The translations under genes were made by a program, and so were the position numbers. Below are positions 15,948 through 25,000 of a stretch of DNA of 64,000 bases, in pieces. Source of the stretch: Cyclobacterium amurskyense (lineage in GTDB: Bacteria > Bacteroidota > Bacteroidia > Cytophagales > Cyclobacteriaceae); the NCBI RefSeq assembly GCF_001050135.1, contig NZ_CP012040.1, positions 1-64,000 on the forward strand. Reading direction: 5' to 3'. Within the stretch, counting starts at the first letter, position 1; each line of letters begins with the position of its first letter. The notes below the pieces were generated by a model that was given only the letters and a program-made list of their open reading frames with translations, searched no databases and was not told the DNA's origin.

Positions 15948-17423
15948 ATGTTCAAGATAATCAAAATTCATAAAACGCTGCACCTGGCCTTATTAATTGG
16001 TATAAGCCTTTTTTGTTTCCCACATTGTCAGTCGAAAACCAGTTCGGACACTGAAATACAAACGGTAGAAGAAAAGGTAAGAGGTATTGACCTTTTAAAA
16101 GCTTACGTAGAAAAGGACCAAGACGTATATGATTACGAATTGGCTTTTGAATCCAAAGGAGATGGATACTCCTACTATGTACTTAAAGTCATTTCCCAAA
16201 ACTGGTTGACTGAAAAAGAAGTAACGGAAACCACCTGGTGGCATTGGGTTTCCTTTGTAGTTCCAGATGAACTCAAGCACAATACCTCATTACTTATTAT
16301 TTCTGGAGGTAGCAAAAACACCACTGTTCCTGAAAAACCAGACGACATGATTCTTCAGGCAGCCTTGTCAACAGGTTCCACGGCTATCAAGGTCCATAAT
16401 ATCCCTTTTCAGCCTTTACAGTATGTAGGAGATACTTCAGGACTAAGAACTGAAGATGGATTGATTGCCTACGGTTGGAGAGAGTTTATGGAACGTGGTG
16501 CCAAGGATGAAGATGCTATCTGGCTAGCTAGATTTCCAATGACAAAAGCTGTGGTTTCAGCCATGGATGCAGTTGTAGATTATTCTAAAACCAACCTGGA
16601 TATATCATTAGACAAATATGTAGTGGCAGGTGCCTCAAAAAGAGGATGGACCACATGGACCACTGCTGCAGTGGATGACAGGGTAATAGGAATGATTCCT
16701 ATCGTAATAGACATGCTTAATTTAAGTCCTTCATTTAAGCATCACTGGCAAACCTATGGATTTTGGGCCCCGGCTGTAAATGACTATACTTTTGAAGGTA
16801 TTTTTGATTGGATGGATAGTAAAGAATTCAAACGTTTGGAAGAGATCGTAGAACCTTATCAGTTTCTTGAAGAATACAAAGACATTCCTAAATTGCTTAT
16901 CAACGGATCTGGGGATCAATTCTTCCTTCCTGACAGTTGGAGGTATTATTGGGAGGAATTACAAGGAGAAAGTCACATTGCTTATATTCCTAATGCTGGT
17001 CATGGACTGAAAAACTCTGACGCCCCTCAGATTCTTTTAGGCTTCTATTCTCATATCATCAATAATATAAAACGTCCATCCTATAGTTGGGAAGTTAAAG
17101 AAGATGCCATACATATTAAAACTGACATCAATAATCCTCCTGTAGCTGTCAAACTTTGGTCTGCAACCAATGAAAACACCAGGGATTTCAGGATTGATGT
17201 TTTGGGTCCACAATGGAAAGCTACCAATATCCCATTTGAAGCTGATGGAGAATATGTAATTCCAATAGCTGCACCATCTAAAGGCTGGTCAGGTCATTAT
17301 GTTGAGCTTACTTATGCCGGAGATGCACCATTGAAATTTACAACCGGAATAAAAATACTTCCAGACACTTACGAACATGAATTGTATGTACCTAAAGAAA
17401 GAAAAGGTACACCAGTAGAATAA
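15948..17423 (+). CDS. PhoPQ-activated pathogenicity-related family hydrolase (lipoprotein)
   Basis: A 491-residue alpha/beta-hydrolase of the PqaA (PhoPQ-activated) family. The lipoprotein-like signal is GISLFCFPHC. The nucleophile elbow is GASKRG with Ser at residue 230, TWWHWVSFVVPD is a family motif, and the His is in IPNAGHGL. The C-terminal third is a beta domain. The natural substrate of this family is unknown; the elbow suggests ester or amide hydrolysis outside the cytoplasm. It follows the cytochrome/DUF1552 module by 53 bp with a palindrome in between, so it may be controlled separately. The name implies no PhoPQ system here. Confidence 0.87.
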   Translation: MFKIIKIHKTLHLALLIGISLFCFPHCQSKTSSDTEIQTVEEKVRGIDLLKAYVEKDQDVYDYELAFESKGDGYSYYVLKVISQNWLTEKEVTETTWWHWVSFVVPDELKHNTSLLIISGGSKNTTVPEKPDDMILQAALSTGSTAIKVHNIPFQPLQYVGDTSGLRTEDGLIAYGWREFMERGAKDEDAIWLARFPMTKAVVSAMDAVVDYSKTNLDISLDKYVVAGASKRGWTTWTTAAVDDRVIGMIPIVIDMLNLSPSFKHHWQTYGFWAPAVNDYTFEGIFDWMDSKEFKRLEEIVEPYQFLEEYKDIPKLLINGSGDQFFLPDSWRYYWEELQGESHIAYIPNAGHGLKNSDAPQILLGFYSHIINNIKRPSYSWEVKEDAIHIKTDINNPPVAVKLWSATNENTRDFRIDVLGPQWKATNIPFEADGEYVIPIAAPSKGWSGHYVELTYAGDAPLKFTTGIKILPDTYEHELYVPKERKGTPVE

Positions 17424-17448
17424 ACCTTTATTCTAAAGCAAAAGCAAT

Positions 17449-17640
17449 GTAGTAATCGCCGAGGGAGCAGCTTTTTTACCTCCTCCTGCTGCGGTTACTA
17501 CCTATTATTTTCCGTCAACAGAATAAACAGTTCTTAGGTACTCCTCTTTAATTGCGAGGATAAACCAACTAAAAGGGTGATGGAGTATTAAGGAACGATG
17601 GATTCTAAGCTGGAAACCCTAGATTTTGTAAAAGGTTTCC
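17449..17640. other. Stem-loop-rich intergenic region (three consecutive hairpins)
   Basis: The 337-bp gap before the SixA-like gene holds three inverted repeats in a row. Hairpin 1: GTAGTAATCGC (17449-17459) pairs with GCGGTTACTAC (17491-17501), 11 bp with one T-G pair. Hairpin 2: GTTCTTAGGTACTCC (17530-17544) pairs with GGAGTATTAAGGAAC (17582-17596), 15 bp with one mismatch and three wobble pairs. Hairpin 3: GGAAACC (17612-17618) pairs with GGTTTCC (17634-17640). No poly-T tract follows any of them, so these are not simple terminators. A structured RNA or a decayed element is possible. Confidence 0.45.
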
Positions 17641-17760
17641 TGACAAAAATAGAAAACTGCTCCATTCTGAGTTTTAGTAATAAGAAAAATGTAAATTTCA
17701 ATTGAATAATAGATCTGAAGTATACTTTTAGCAGGTCATTAAGTACTGAAATTGAATCTT

Positions 17761-18264
17761 ATGAAAAAATTAGTAATCTGTAGACACGCCAAATCCTCAT
17801 GGGAAGACCCGCGCTTAAATGACCGTGTGAGACCATTGTCAAAAAGGGGATTAAATGATGCTCCGATGATGGCTAACAGAATGCAAACCAATCATGTTTT
17901 CCCTGAGAAAATACTTTCTTCAAAGGCATTGCGTGCAAAAATGACCGCAGAATTTTATTTAGCCACTTTTGAAAAAATGAATGTTGAATATGAAGAATCA
18001 GAGGCCCTCTATATGGCATCTGCTCAAGAGCATTTGGTTGAGATCAAAAAGACAAGCAATAAGATCGATACCTTGTTTATTTTTGGTCACAATCCAGGAA
18101 TGACTGAATTAATCAATTATCTGGGAGAGCCATTGGAAAACCTTCCAACAGCTGCCTATATGGGTTTCAAATTTGAAGTAAATAGTTGGGAGAATATCAA
18201 CGCTACTAACGCAAGATTTTGGATGTATGATTTCCCTAAAAACCCATCACCTAAAACTTCCTAA
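17761..18264 (+). CDS. SixA-like histidine phosphatase
   Basis: Histidine phosphatase superfamily protein of 167 residues, close to SixA, which dephosphorylates phospho-histidine proteins. The catalytic motif is CRHAKSSW (RH at residues 9-10), the region RPLSKRGLNDA follows, and the second catalytic His is in FGHNPGMTELINYL. The ATG at 17761 (MKKLVICRHA) is chosen because the frame upstream opens only with TTG. A TATACTTT sequence about 40 bp upstream could be its -7 box. The 3' end overlaps the convergent SDR gene by 14 bp. Confidence 0.9.
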   Translation: MKKLVICRHAKSSWEDPRLNDRVRPLSKRGLNDAPMMANRMQTNHVFPEKILSSKALRAKMTAEFYLATFEKMNVEYEESEALYMASAQEHLVEIKKTSNKIDTLFIFGHNPGMTELINYLGEPLENLPTAAYMGFKFEVNSWENINATNARFWMYDFPKNPSPKTS

Positions 18265-18982
18265 CATCTTGTAAAACACCATCGAAATCCGAAGGGTTAT
18301 TGATCAGGAACAATACCTTTTTTGCAACTTCATCTGGAGTACTCAATTCCCCATTGTCCTTAAAAGATTGAAATTTGGAAAGACCACTAAATTCATTTTG
18401 AGAAGCAGCTCTAATTGACTCCTGCATGGGCGTATCAATAATCCCAGGAGACAAAGCGAACATTTTAAAACCAAGGTTTTTTAGGTCAGATTCTTGCTGG
18501 GCAATCATCGTCATCTGATTCAATGCAGCTTTAGATGAGCTATAGCCTGACCACCCATCCACTATCTTCACCGCAGCACCTGAACTCACATTTACTACTA
18601 TCTTATCTCCCCTAATACCATTGTATTTTTGAACAAAGGCATTCATCAAAATTGCTGGAGCGATTACATTTACTGAATGAATTGTTTTTATAGAACTTGA
18701 AGAAATATTTCCATTGTGAGCAATTTCACCTATCCATCCAGCATTATTAATTAAGACTACCTTATCAAAATCCTCAGATGGAAAAATTTCAGGTATTTTA
18801 CTGATCAACTCATCAGTGTTTGCCAAGTCAATTTGTAAAGGTATAAAATTCCTTTCGGCCTTAATTGGGCTTCTGGAGACTCCTATTACCATTGTGTTTG
18901 GTAATTGAACCAAATGATTTTTAAGGGCCCCACCCAAGCCTTTACTGGCCCCTGTGAGGATATAAAGAGATTGTCTTTCCAT
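18251..18982 (-). CDS. Short-chain dehydrogenase/reductase (sepiapterin reductase-like)
   Basis: Classical SDR of 243 residues: NAD(P)-binding TGASKGLGGAL near residue 11, NNAG (INNAGWIGE), Ser in NVSSGAA, and catalytic YSSSKAA. The layout and the C-terminal STPDEVAKKVLFLI resemble sepiapterin-reductase-like and YdfG-like SDRs. The substrate cannot be read from sequence. It stands alone on the minus strand between the SixA-like gene (14-bp convergent overlap) and the MATE exporter. Confidence 0.9.
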   Translation of the reverse strand: MERQSLYILTGASKGLGGALKNHLVQLPNTMVIGVSRSPIKAERNFIPLQIDLANTDELISKIPEIFPSEDFDKVVLINNAGWIGEIAHNGNISSSSIKTIHSVNVIAPAILMNAFVQKYNGIRGDKIVVNVSSGAAVKIVDGWSGYSSSKAALNQMTMIAQQESDLKNLGFKMFALSPGIIDTPMQESIRAASQNEFSGLSKFQSFKDNGELSTPDEVAKKVLFLINNPSDFDGVLQDVRKF

Positions 18983-19119
18983 TTTAATTTGAGTTTACAG
19001 TGTAAAGCTTGATAAAACTCGAAAAAGCTAAAATACCAAATTTTACTTGATCAGCCACTTGGTCGGAACCAAAGAGAATTAGAAGGAAGCTGCAAGGCTC
19101 AGTTCACTCTGCTCTTGGC

Positions 19120-20478
19120 CTAAACTTTAGGTTTATCAAATTGTCTACGTAATTTGGAACTAAGGGAATTAAATCTATAAAGAAGCATAATGGCCGTAAG
19201 TGTTAAACCAATCAACAACCCAATCCAAATACCCAATTCATTCCAATGCAACTTAAAGGCGAGGAAATAGCCAAGAGGTAAGCCTACCACCCAATAGGCA
19301 AGAAGTGTTACTAGGGTGGGTATCTTCACATCTGAAAGCCCTCTCAAGGCTCCTAAAGCAACAACTTGTAATCCATCAGAGATTTGAAAAATTCCAGCAA
19401 TTATCAACAGACTGGCAGCCATCTTTATTACCAGTGGGTCGTCAATATAGAGTAAAGGCATGTAATTTTTCAACAAAAGAAAGAGGATGGCAAATACGGA
19501 CATAAACACCGTCACCATTCCGAATATAGAAAAGCCAACTTCTCTGAGTTTTGAAATATCTCTTTTTCCAAGTTGATTACCTACTCTAACCATTGCTGCT
19601 GCTGATAAGCCCGAAGCCATCATATAGCTAATTGAAGCAAGATTAATGGCAATCTGATGGGCTGCCAAGGCATTGACACCAATCCACCCCATCATAATGG
19701 CTGCAGTACTAAATGCCCCTACTTCAAAAATAAATTGCAAGCCTGTAGGAATACCTATGCCTAGCATCTTCTTAATGATAGTCAGCCTTATTTGCTTGAG
19801 GCGTAAGCCACGTATATAGTTTTTATATCGATTTGATTTGGTTACATAAATGTACAGAGCCCAAGCCATAAATACCCTGGATATTAAAGTCGCCCATCCA
19901 GCACCATTCAATCCCAATTCTGGAAATCCCCAATTACCATAAATTAACAACCAATTCAGACCAATATTCAATAGATTAAAAATAACAGTAATAAACATGG
20001 CTTGTTTAGTCTGAGAAAGCCCTTCTATAAACTGCTTGTATGTTTGAAAAAACATAAACGGCAGTAAAGAAAAGGTAATGATCAACAGATATGGAATAGC
20101 TAGCACCACTACTTCTTGAGGCTGATTTATAAGCTTCAGTACTGGAGAGACAGCTAGGATAAATAGGAAAAGTAGAAATGAGGACACTGTATTGATAACA
20201 AAACCATGATTCAACAACCTCCCGATTTTCCCAGTCTTTCCTTCTCCATCTGCCGCCGCAACCATAGGAGTTACCGCCATGGAAATACCAATCCCGAACA
20301 TTAGGACAACGAAAAATATACTATTGGCAAGAGAAGCAGCTGCTAGTGGGACGGCTCCTAATCTACCTACCATGATATTGTCTGCTACCCCAACCATCAC
20401 TTGGCCGAGTTGACTTAACATTACCGGATAAGCCAGGGTAAATGTCTTATCAAAATTGTCCTTAAACCCTTTAAACAT
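19120..20478 (-). CDS. MATE family multidrug/cation efflux transporter
   Basis: A 452-residue integral membrane protein with about 12 helices arranged as two MATE repeats: PVMLSQLGQVMVGVADNIMVGRLG at the start of the first and GIPTGLQFIFEVGAFSTAA at the start of the second. MATE proteins export cationic drugs or metabolites in exchange for Na+ or H+. The start follows the Nudix gene stop by 13 bp on the same strand, so the Nudix and MATE genes are probably co-transcribed. The substrate is unknown. Confidence 0.93.
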   Translation of the reverse strand: MFKGFKDNFDKTFTLAYPVMLSQLGQVMVGVADNIMVGRLGAVPLAAASLANSIFFVVLMFGIGISMAVTPMVAAADGEGKTGKIGRLLNHGFVINTVSSFLLFLFILAVSPVLKLINQPQEVVVLAIPYLLIITFSLLPFMFFQTYKQFIEGLSQTKQAMFITVIFNLLNIGLNWLLIYGNWGFPELGLNGAGWATLISRVFMAWALYIYVTKSNRYKNYIRGLRLKQIRLTIIKKMLGIGIPTGLQFIFEVGAFSTAAIMMGWIGVNALAAHQIAINLASISYMMASGLSAAAMVRVGNQLGKRDISKLREVGFSIFGMVTVFMSVFAILFLLLKNYMPLLYIDDPLVIKMAASLLIIAGIFQISDGLQVVALGALRGLSDVKIPTLVTLLAYWVVGLPLGYFLAFKLHWNELGIWIGLLIGLTLTAIMLLYRFNSLSSKLRRQFDKPKV

Positions 20479-20491
20479 TAATTATTGATAT

Positions 20492-21031
20492 TTATTTTTT
20501 CAATAAAATTGAAGTTTTTAAAATTGCAGCCATGCTGATGGCATCAGTAATTTGACCATTCAAAACCATTTCATAGGCTTCCTTAAAGGGTAAATGCCGA
20601 ATCTTCAAATCTTCCGTATCATCAAACTCTGTTTCGCCTTGTGTCAAGTCTCTAGCCATATAAACATATCCAACTTCATCAGTTACTGAATTGGAGGTAT
20701 GGATCTTTAATATTTCTGTCCATTCATTTGCCAATAGTCCCGTTTCCTCCTTAAGTTCTCTTTGGGCACTTTCTAGGGATGTCTGATCGGCTGGCCCTCC
20801 TCCCATTGGTATCTCCCATGTATACTCATCTAAGGTATAGCGGTATTGCCCAACCAACCATGTATACTCATTCTCATCAAGCGGAAGAATACCTATAGCG
20901 AGGTTTTTAAAACTAACTTTCCCGTATATTCCCTGTTTATTGGTCGGAGTTATTACCTGGTGTTCTTCTACCTTGATCCAAGGGTTGTCGTACACCTCTT
21001 TTTTAGAAATTGTTGTCCACGGATTTTTCAT
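20492..21031 (-). CDS. Nudix hydrolase (ADP-ribose pyrophosphatase-like)
   Basis: A 179-residue Nudix protein with the domain order of NudF/ADP-sugar pyrophosphatases: N-terminal beta sheet (DNPWIKVEEHQVITP), WEIPMGGG, then the Nudix box ending RELKEETGL. Catalytic glutamates are intact; the first Glu of the consensus box is Gln (ADQTSLESAQREL), a variation I would not expect to abolish activity. It probably cleaves a nucleoside diphosphate sugar in the cytoplasm. The ATG at 21031 is used; upstream the frame opens only with TTG inside the lrp terminator hairpin. Confidence 0.9.
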   Translation of the reverse strand: MKNPWTTISKKEVYDNPWIKVEEHQVITPTNKQGIYGKVSFKNLAIGILPLDENEYTWLVGQYRYTLDEYTWEIPMGGGPADQTSLESAQRELKEETGLLANEWTEILKIHTSNSVTDEVGYVYMARDLTQGETEFDDTEDLKIRHLPFKEAYEMVLNGQITDAISMAAILKTSILLKK

Positions 21032-21042
21032 AAAAAATAAAT

Positions 21043-21070
21043 AAAAAAAGGGTGGCCGATAGCCACCCTT
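21043..21070 (-). terminator. Rho-independent terminator of the Lrp gene
   Basis: On the minus strand AAGGGTGGC pairs with GCCACCCTT (9 bp, 5-nt loop) and runs into a tract of seven T. It lies 23 bp after the Lrp gene stop and separates that gene from the Nudix-MATE pair. Confidence 0.85.
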
Positions 21071-21093
21071 CAAATGCTTTAAATAATTTTAAT

Positions 21094-21576
21094 TTAAGCT
21101 GGGATAGGCAATACTTTGCTGTCCTTAAAAGTAGAAAGGATAACCATAGACTGCATTGAATCTACTTCCTTAATCTCACTTACCTGCTCTAACATCAATT
21201 TCTGGTAAGAATTAATATCTTTTGATATAATTTTCAAAATAAAATCTCCCGTTCCTGTGATATGGTGACATTCTATCACTTCTGGAATTTGGTTGATTTC
21301 CTTCATAAAGGCATCTATATTGGACTTATTATGACCAATCAATCCTACCAACACAAAAGTACTAACACCAAGTCCGATTTTTTCCGGATCTAATTTGGCA
21401 TGATAGCTTTTTATTATTCCTGATTGTTCCAATTTTTTCACCCTCTCTAAAGTTGGTGCTGGTGACAATCCTATATCTTTTGAAAGCTGCGCGTTGGTGA
21501 TTTTTGCGTTGCCTTGTAGAATTTCTAAAATCTTACGGTCAATTTTGTCAAATTTCACTTTTATACTATTATCCAT
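21094..21576 (-). CDS. Lrp/AsnC family transcriptional regulator
   Basis: A 160-residue leucine-responsive-type regulator. An N-terminal winged helix-turn-helix (KIDRKILEILQGNAKITNAQ, then LSKDIGLSPAPTLERVKKLE) is followed by the RAM ligand-binding/oligomerisation domain (VLVGLIGHN, CHHITGTGDFILKI). Such proteins control amino acid metabolism and often themselves. It has its own promoter and a strong terminator, so it is monocistronic. An AT-rich perfect palindrome (ATAATTTT-T-AAAATTAT, 21692-21708) lies about 115 bp upstream and could be a binding site, but AT content makes this weak. Confidence 0.94.
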   Translation of the reverse strand: MDNSIKVKFDKIDRKILEILQGNAKITNAQLSKDIGLSPAPTLERVKKLEQSGIIKSYHAKLDPEKIGLGVSTFVLVGLIGHNKSNIDAFMKEINQIPEVIECHHITGTGDFILKIISKDINSYQKLMLEQVSEIKEVDSMQSMVILSTFKDSKVLPIPA

Positions 21577-21608
21577 ATTGTAAAGAATTTACCGAATTAT
21601 ATGTGGCA

Positions 21609-21640
21609 CAAAGGTAATCTAATTTATATTTATTTTAAAG
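21609..21640 (-). promoter_or_regulatory. Promoter of the Lrp gene
   Basis: Read on the minus strand, TACCTTTG (21609-21616) is an exact TAnnTTTG -7 box, 33 bp before the start codon. The -33 region (CTTTAA around 21635-21640) is only a weak match. Confidence 0.5.
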
Positions 21641-21786
21641 ACATTTACGAAAAAAACGCAAGCACGGACGAAATATTGTTGTTTAATTGTTATAATTTTT
21701 AAAATTATTACACTCAGTGTTTCGTGATTTCATTAAAAACGTGGATTTCCCCTCGATTAGACTAATAATGAACAATTTAGTGCTTA

Positions 21787-22989
21787 TCAAAGTTTATTCT
21801 TTTTCAAAAATTCTCTCGCTTCCTTATTAGCCGGGTGTCTTCGTTTCGAATTGTCTTTGACTGTAACCAAATACCGCTTGGCTTCCTTTTTGTTCCCCTT
21901 CTTAAATAGAATTTTTCCAACCTGAAGAAGTGAAAATAAGTAGTAACCACTTTCCTGTGCTTCCAACTCATCTCCAAAAGATATGGATTGCAAATAATAA
22001 GGCATGGCTCGTTCCGGCTGCCCCATTCGGTCATAACTTTGAGCGACAAAAAAGGCAGCGTACCTTCCACTTGTTGCCTCATAACCTGTCCAACCTTCTT
22101 TTATTCGCTTTAGAATTTCTAAAGAAACATCCCTAGCTTCTACCCCTCTACCTACAGCATACAATTGCCTTGCAAAATGCCTATGGAAATAGGGGTTATT
22201 TGGATATTTACCATGAAGGTAACTAGTAATTTCTAAGGCTTTAAAAGGCTTTTTCTCCTCGGTGGCATACAATCGGAATAGAAAATATTGCGCTTCTATT
22301 CGAGCATAAAAAGAGCTTTCCGCTACCTCTTCCAGTTGTTTCAAACCCAACTTTTGGTCTCCCTTAGGAAACAATAACATTATTGGCTTTAATAAAGGGT
22401 AATTTTCAGGTATCCAAACAGAAAAATAATTAAACAATGCATCGCCCAATAATAATTCCGGATTCAACTCTTCCTCTCCCCTACTTAATTCCAGATACTT
22501 TAACGCATTTTTACTTGCGAAAGTTGAACTAGTCCAATTTTTTCTTTCACTATGTAAACGCCCTTGAAACCCATAGGCCCCGGCCAGAAAAAATGCTGCT
22601 TCTTTATTTTCAGGATTTTCCTCAATGAGTTTCTCTGCTTTCTCTATTGTCAAATCCATGTATTTTAACATAAGCGCATCATGACTCCTGTTGTCAACAG
22701 CTACAACAATTTTCCACCATTGGCTCAATCCCATTAAAAAATAAGGAAGTGGATGTTCTGGATAAGTATACCGCATTACTTGAAAACCCCTTTCGGCATT
22801 CTCAAAGTCAAAATTATACATGCTATTGATAGCGTCGGTAATCCTAAACTGAAGCCCTTTATCAAGCAGAAGGTAACCACTTTCTTTCTTATTCACATCA
22901 GTTACGGGCTCCATCTGAGCCTGAGCCTCAGTTAGAACAACACAATTTATCAATAGTAAAAGAGATAATGCGATTTGGGTATATTTCAT
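21787..22989 (-). CDS. Exported TPR-repeat protein
   Basis: A 400-residue protein with a signal peptide (MKYTQIALSLLLLINCVVLTEA) followed by helix-turn-helix repeats of tetratricopeptide type (for example FENAERGFQVMRYTYPEHPL, ALEITSYLHGKYPNNPYFHR, PERAMPYYLQSISFGDELEA). TPR superhelices bind partner proteins. No catalytic motif is seen. It is likely periplasmic or surface-linked and stands alone on its strand. Function unknown. Confidence 0.85.
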   Translation of the reverse strand: MKYTQIALSLLLLINCVVLTEAQAQMEPVTDVNKKESGYLLLDKGLQFRITDAINSMYNFDFENAERGFQVMRYTYPEHPLPYFLMGLSQWWKIVVAVDNRSHDALMLKYMDLTIEKAEKLIEENPENKEAAFFLAGAYGFQGRLHSERKNWTSSTFASKNALKYLELSRGEEELNPELLLGDALFNYFSVWIPENYPLLKPIMLLFPKGDQKLGLKQLEEVAESSFYARIEAQYFLFRLYATEEKKPFKALEITSYLHGKYPNNPYFHRHFARQLYAVGRGVEARDVSLEILKRIKEGWTGYEATSGRYAAFFVAQSYDRMGQPERAMPYYLQSISFGDELEAQESGYYLFSLLQVGKILFKKGNKKEAKRYLVTVKDNSKRRHPANKEAREFLKKNKL

Positions 22990-23327
22990 TAAGACTGTTT
23001 TCGATAAAACTCCTTATTATACAGCATAAACGCTTTATGACAATAATTAATTTCGAAAACTCGAAAAATTTATTTTGGTTTAATAAAAATAAGGTGTAAA
23101 GTATATACTTAAGAGTATTTCCAAGCATAAATCCATGTGGCAGAAAGGGTCTTCTTATTCCTAGGTAGGTTTCTTAATGATTATTTGTCCTCAATACCTT
23201 TGAATAGTACTTTTCGCTTATTACTCTGTAGTATTAATAAAAAATAAGGACCTGGACAAACCATAGCCCACTTTTTAAAAGAACGAGACAATGTTTTAGA
23301 ATCCTGCAAAATAAAGTAATATGGGTA
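22990..23327. other. Non-coding gap
   Basis: About 340 bp upstream of the TPR gene and downstream of the COG4091 gene. Only short frames without family features occur (one of 66 codons, 22928-23128 minus, overlaps the TPR start and looks spurious). No motif was recognised apart from the terminator just to the right. Confidence 0.5.
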
Positions 23328-23387
23328 TAAAAAAACAGACCCATTAAACCACTACCACATTAATGTGATTTAGGTCAATGGATCTGT
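23328..23387 (-). terminator. Terminator of the COG4091 dehydrogenase gene
   Basis: On the minus strand ACAGATCCATT pairs with AATGGGTCTGT (11 bp, one T-G pair) and is followed by TTTTTTT. The loop contains the palindrome CACATTAATGTG. It lies about 23 bp after the stop codon. Confidence 0.75.
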
Positions 23388-23409
23388 AAACAGCAATAAG
23401 ATAAAAAAA

Positions 23410-24600
23410 TTAACAGCTTACTTTTATACTTAATCGATTTTTTACAGCTACATCTGAAAGCGTGCTTTTCCATGCTTCCAAAGCCAAAGAATCTGGTATA
23501 TTAATATCGTCAAATGTAATTATTTCTCCTTCCTCAATATTTCTCTTTAATTGAACTTTATTCATTAAACCAATAGGAACATGATTGGTGCAGTCAGTTA
23601 TTTTGATAGCCTCTCCTCTAACTTCCATTCCACCGATTCCTTTGTCAATAAAAGATCCTGAGGTTAAGTTTTTCTTAGCAATTGTCCCTACACTTACTGA
23701 AGGTACATCTCCATTATCAAGCAAGATTTCATTATTATTTACCAAATTCAAAATACTATTAGGTATTTCAAAAAAGCACAAGTGCATGGGTTTGTATAGC
23801 AAATAAAATGGACCTTTACCCATTTTATAGGTAGTCAACTCCTCTGCCAAATCCTCTTGATGGGTGGCGGTAATAAAAACGCCTGGAGGCGATTCTTTAG
23901 AGATAATGTAGTCACTGATGACAGCGTTTTGTTTTTGGGCAATTTCGCCTAAAGCGAAAGCACCACTTTCAAAATCGCTAGTTTCATAGCCAACAAGACC
24001 TGTTTTAACGATATCTAAACCCAAGCCATTTGCTATAAATGCTTGTTCAATTTGAAGTTTTGTTCCATCTGTAAAAGATGTAACAGAACTAAGACTATAT
24101 CCTTGTTTTTGTGCCCAAAACAACATGTCTTCAAGCGAAGGTTTTTTGTTTAGAAAACCTTTAATGTTTCCATAAACCAAAGGCTTAAATCCCATCTGAA
24201 TCACTTCCTTGTTAAGTGCGGCCAAACACCCAGGTTGATCTCCATTTGCCTCTGTAATCACTCCGCGTTTGGACAACCATGACCCGGTAAGCACTTGAGT
24301 ATCGGCGTCCATTGTTACTACTGGAAGTCCATATACAAATGCTTTATCAATAATTTCTGTTGAATAAATGGGATCTCCTGTACTTACCACAATTAAATCC
24401 GAGCTATCTAGAACCTCTTCAGGTGAAGTGGTTAAAAATTCCTGACTAACCCCAAGGTCACTAATCACCCCTTCTCTTCTGGTCAATATTTTTGAAATGA
24501 CCATATCTTCTCTTCTTGCAATGAGCTTAGCTAAGCCTCTCCCAATGCCACCGGTGCCCACTATACCGATCTTTAGTTTTTTGCCGTTTATGTTTTTCAT
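23410..24600 (-). CDS. COG4091-type NAD(P)-dependent dehydrogenase with SAF domain
   Basis: A 396-residue protein resembling homoserine dehydrogenase in its Rossmann part (GIVGTGGIGRGLAKLI, residues 12-27) and carrying a C-terminal SAF-like domain (about 300-395; IGLMNKVQLKRNIEEGEIIT). This combination defines COG4091, annotated as predicted homoserine dehydrogenase, but these proteins more likely act on a sugar-acid or related keto compound, so the classical reaction should not be assumed. It is monocistronic with its own terminator. A TACCTTTA box about 50 bp upstream is one base off the -7 consensus. Confidence 0.8.
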   Translation of the reverse strand: MKNINGKKLKIGIVGTGGIGRGLAKLIARREDMVISKILTRREGVISDLGVSQEFLTTSPEEVLDSSDLIVVSTGDPIYSTEIIDKAFVYGLPVVTMDADTQVLTGSWLSKRGVITEANGDQPGCLAALNKEVIQMGFKPLVYGNIKGFLNKKPSLEDMLFWAQKQGYSLSSVTSFTDGTKLQIEQAFIANGLGLDIVKTGLVGYETSDFESGAFALGEIAQKQNAVISDYIISKESPPGVFITATHQEDLAEELTTYKMGKGPFYLLYKPMHLCFFEIPNSILNLVNNNEILLDNGDVPSVSVGTIAKKNLTSGSFIDKGIGGMEVRGEAIKITDCTNHVPIGLMNKVQLKRNIEEGEIITFDDINIPDSLALEAWKSTLSDVAVKNRLSIKVSC

Positions 24601-25000
24601 AATCTAAAAATTTTGTTTGCTGTTTGTCTGCTGTTTAATCATGACGATGTAAAGGTAAGTAAAAAAATTTAAAAACCATTTTATTGTATTTAAAATACAT
24701 AAAAAATATTTTAAAATATCCATTCAGACCTAACCTTATTTTTACTAATAAAACCCTAAAACCTTATATTTTATTAAGCTTTAAGAAAAAAAATAGAGAG
24801 AATAAAATGTAAAAAAGTAATTTTAAAAAATTTAATTCCGAGAACAATTATTTTATTATTTTTTCTTTTAAACTGAAAATTCTTCAATATTCCCCTATAA
24901 TTAAAGGCAAGTCATTCTACTTTCGTTTTTTAAATAAAGCAATTCAACTATAATTCATGATAATTTTTTTATTTTCGCCTTTCATAAATATTCAGGTAAC
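24601..25000. other. AT-rich divergent promoter region
   Basis: 400 bp between the divergent COG4091 and DUF2723 genes, very AT-rich with runs of A and T and no coding frame. Near the left end is the direct repeat GCTGTTTGTCTGCTGTTT. TAAAGGTA at 24650-24657 is a near-consensus minus-strand -7 box. TATTTTCG at 24970-24977 is a weak plus-strand candidate for the DUF2723 gene. Confidence 0.45.

Noticed and set aside
21692..21708. Perfect palindrome ATAATTTT-T-AAAATTAT upstream of the Lrp gene
   Set aside because: Entirely A and T, so symmetry is weak evidence; mentioned only in the gene entry.
24612..24637. Direct repeats of CTGTTT considered as a CRISPR-like or regulatory array
   Set aside because: Only two short units, no spacers of regular length; more likely simple AT-rich promoter sequence.
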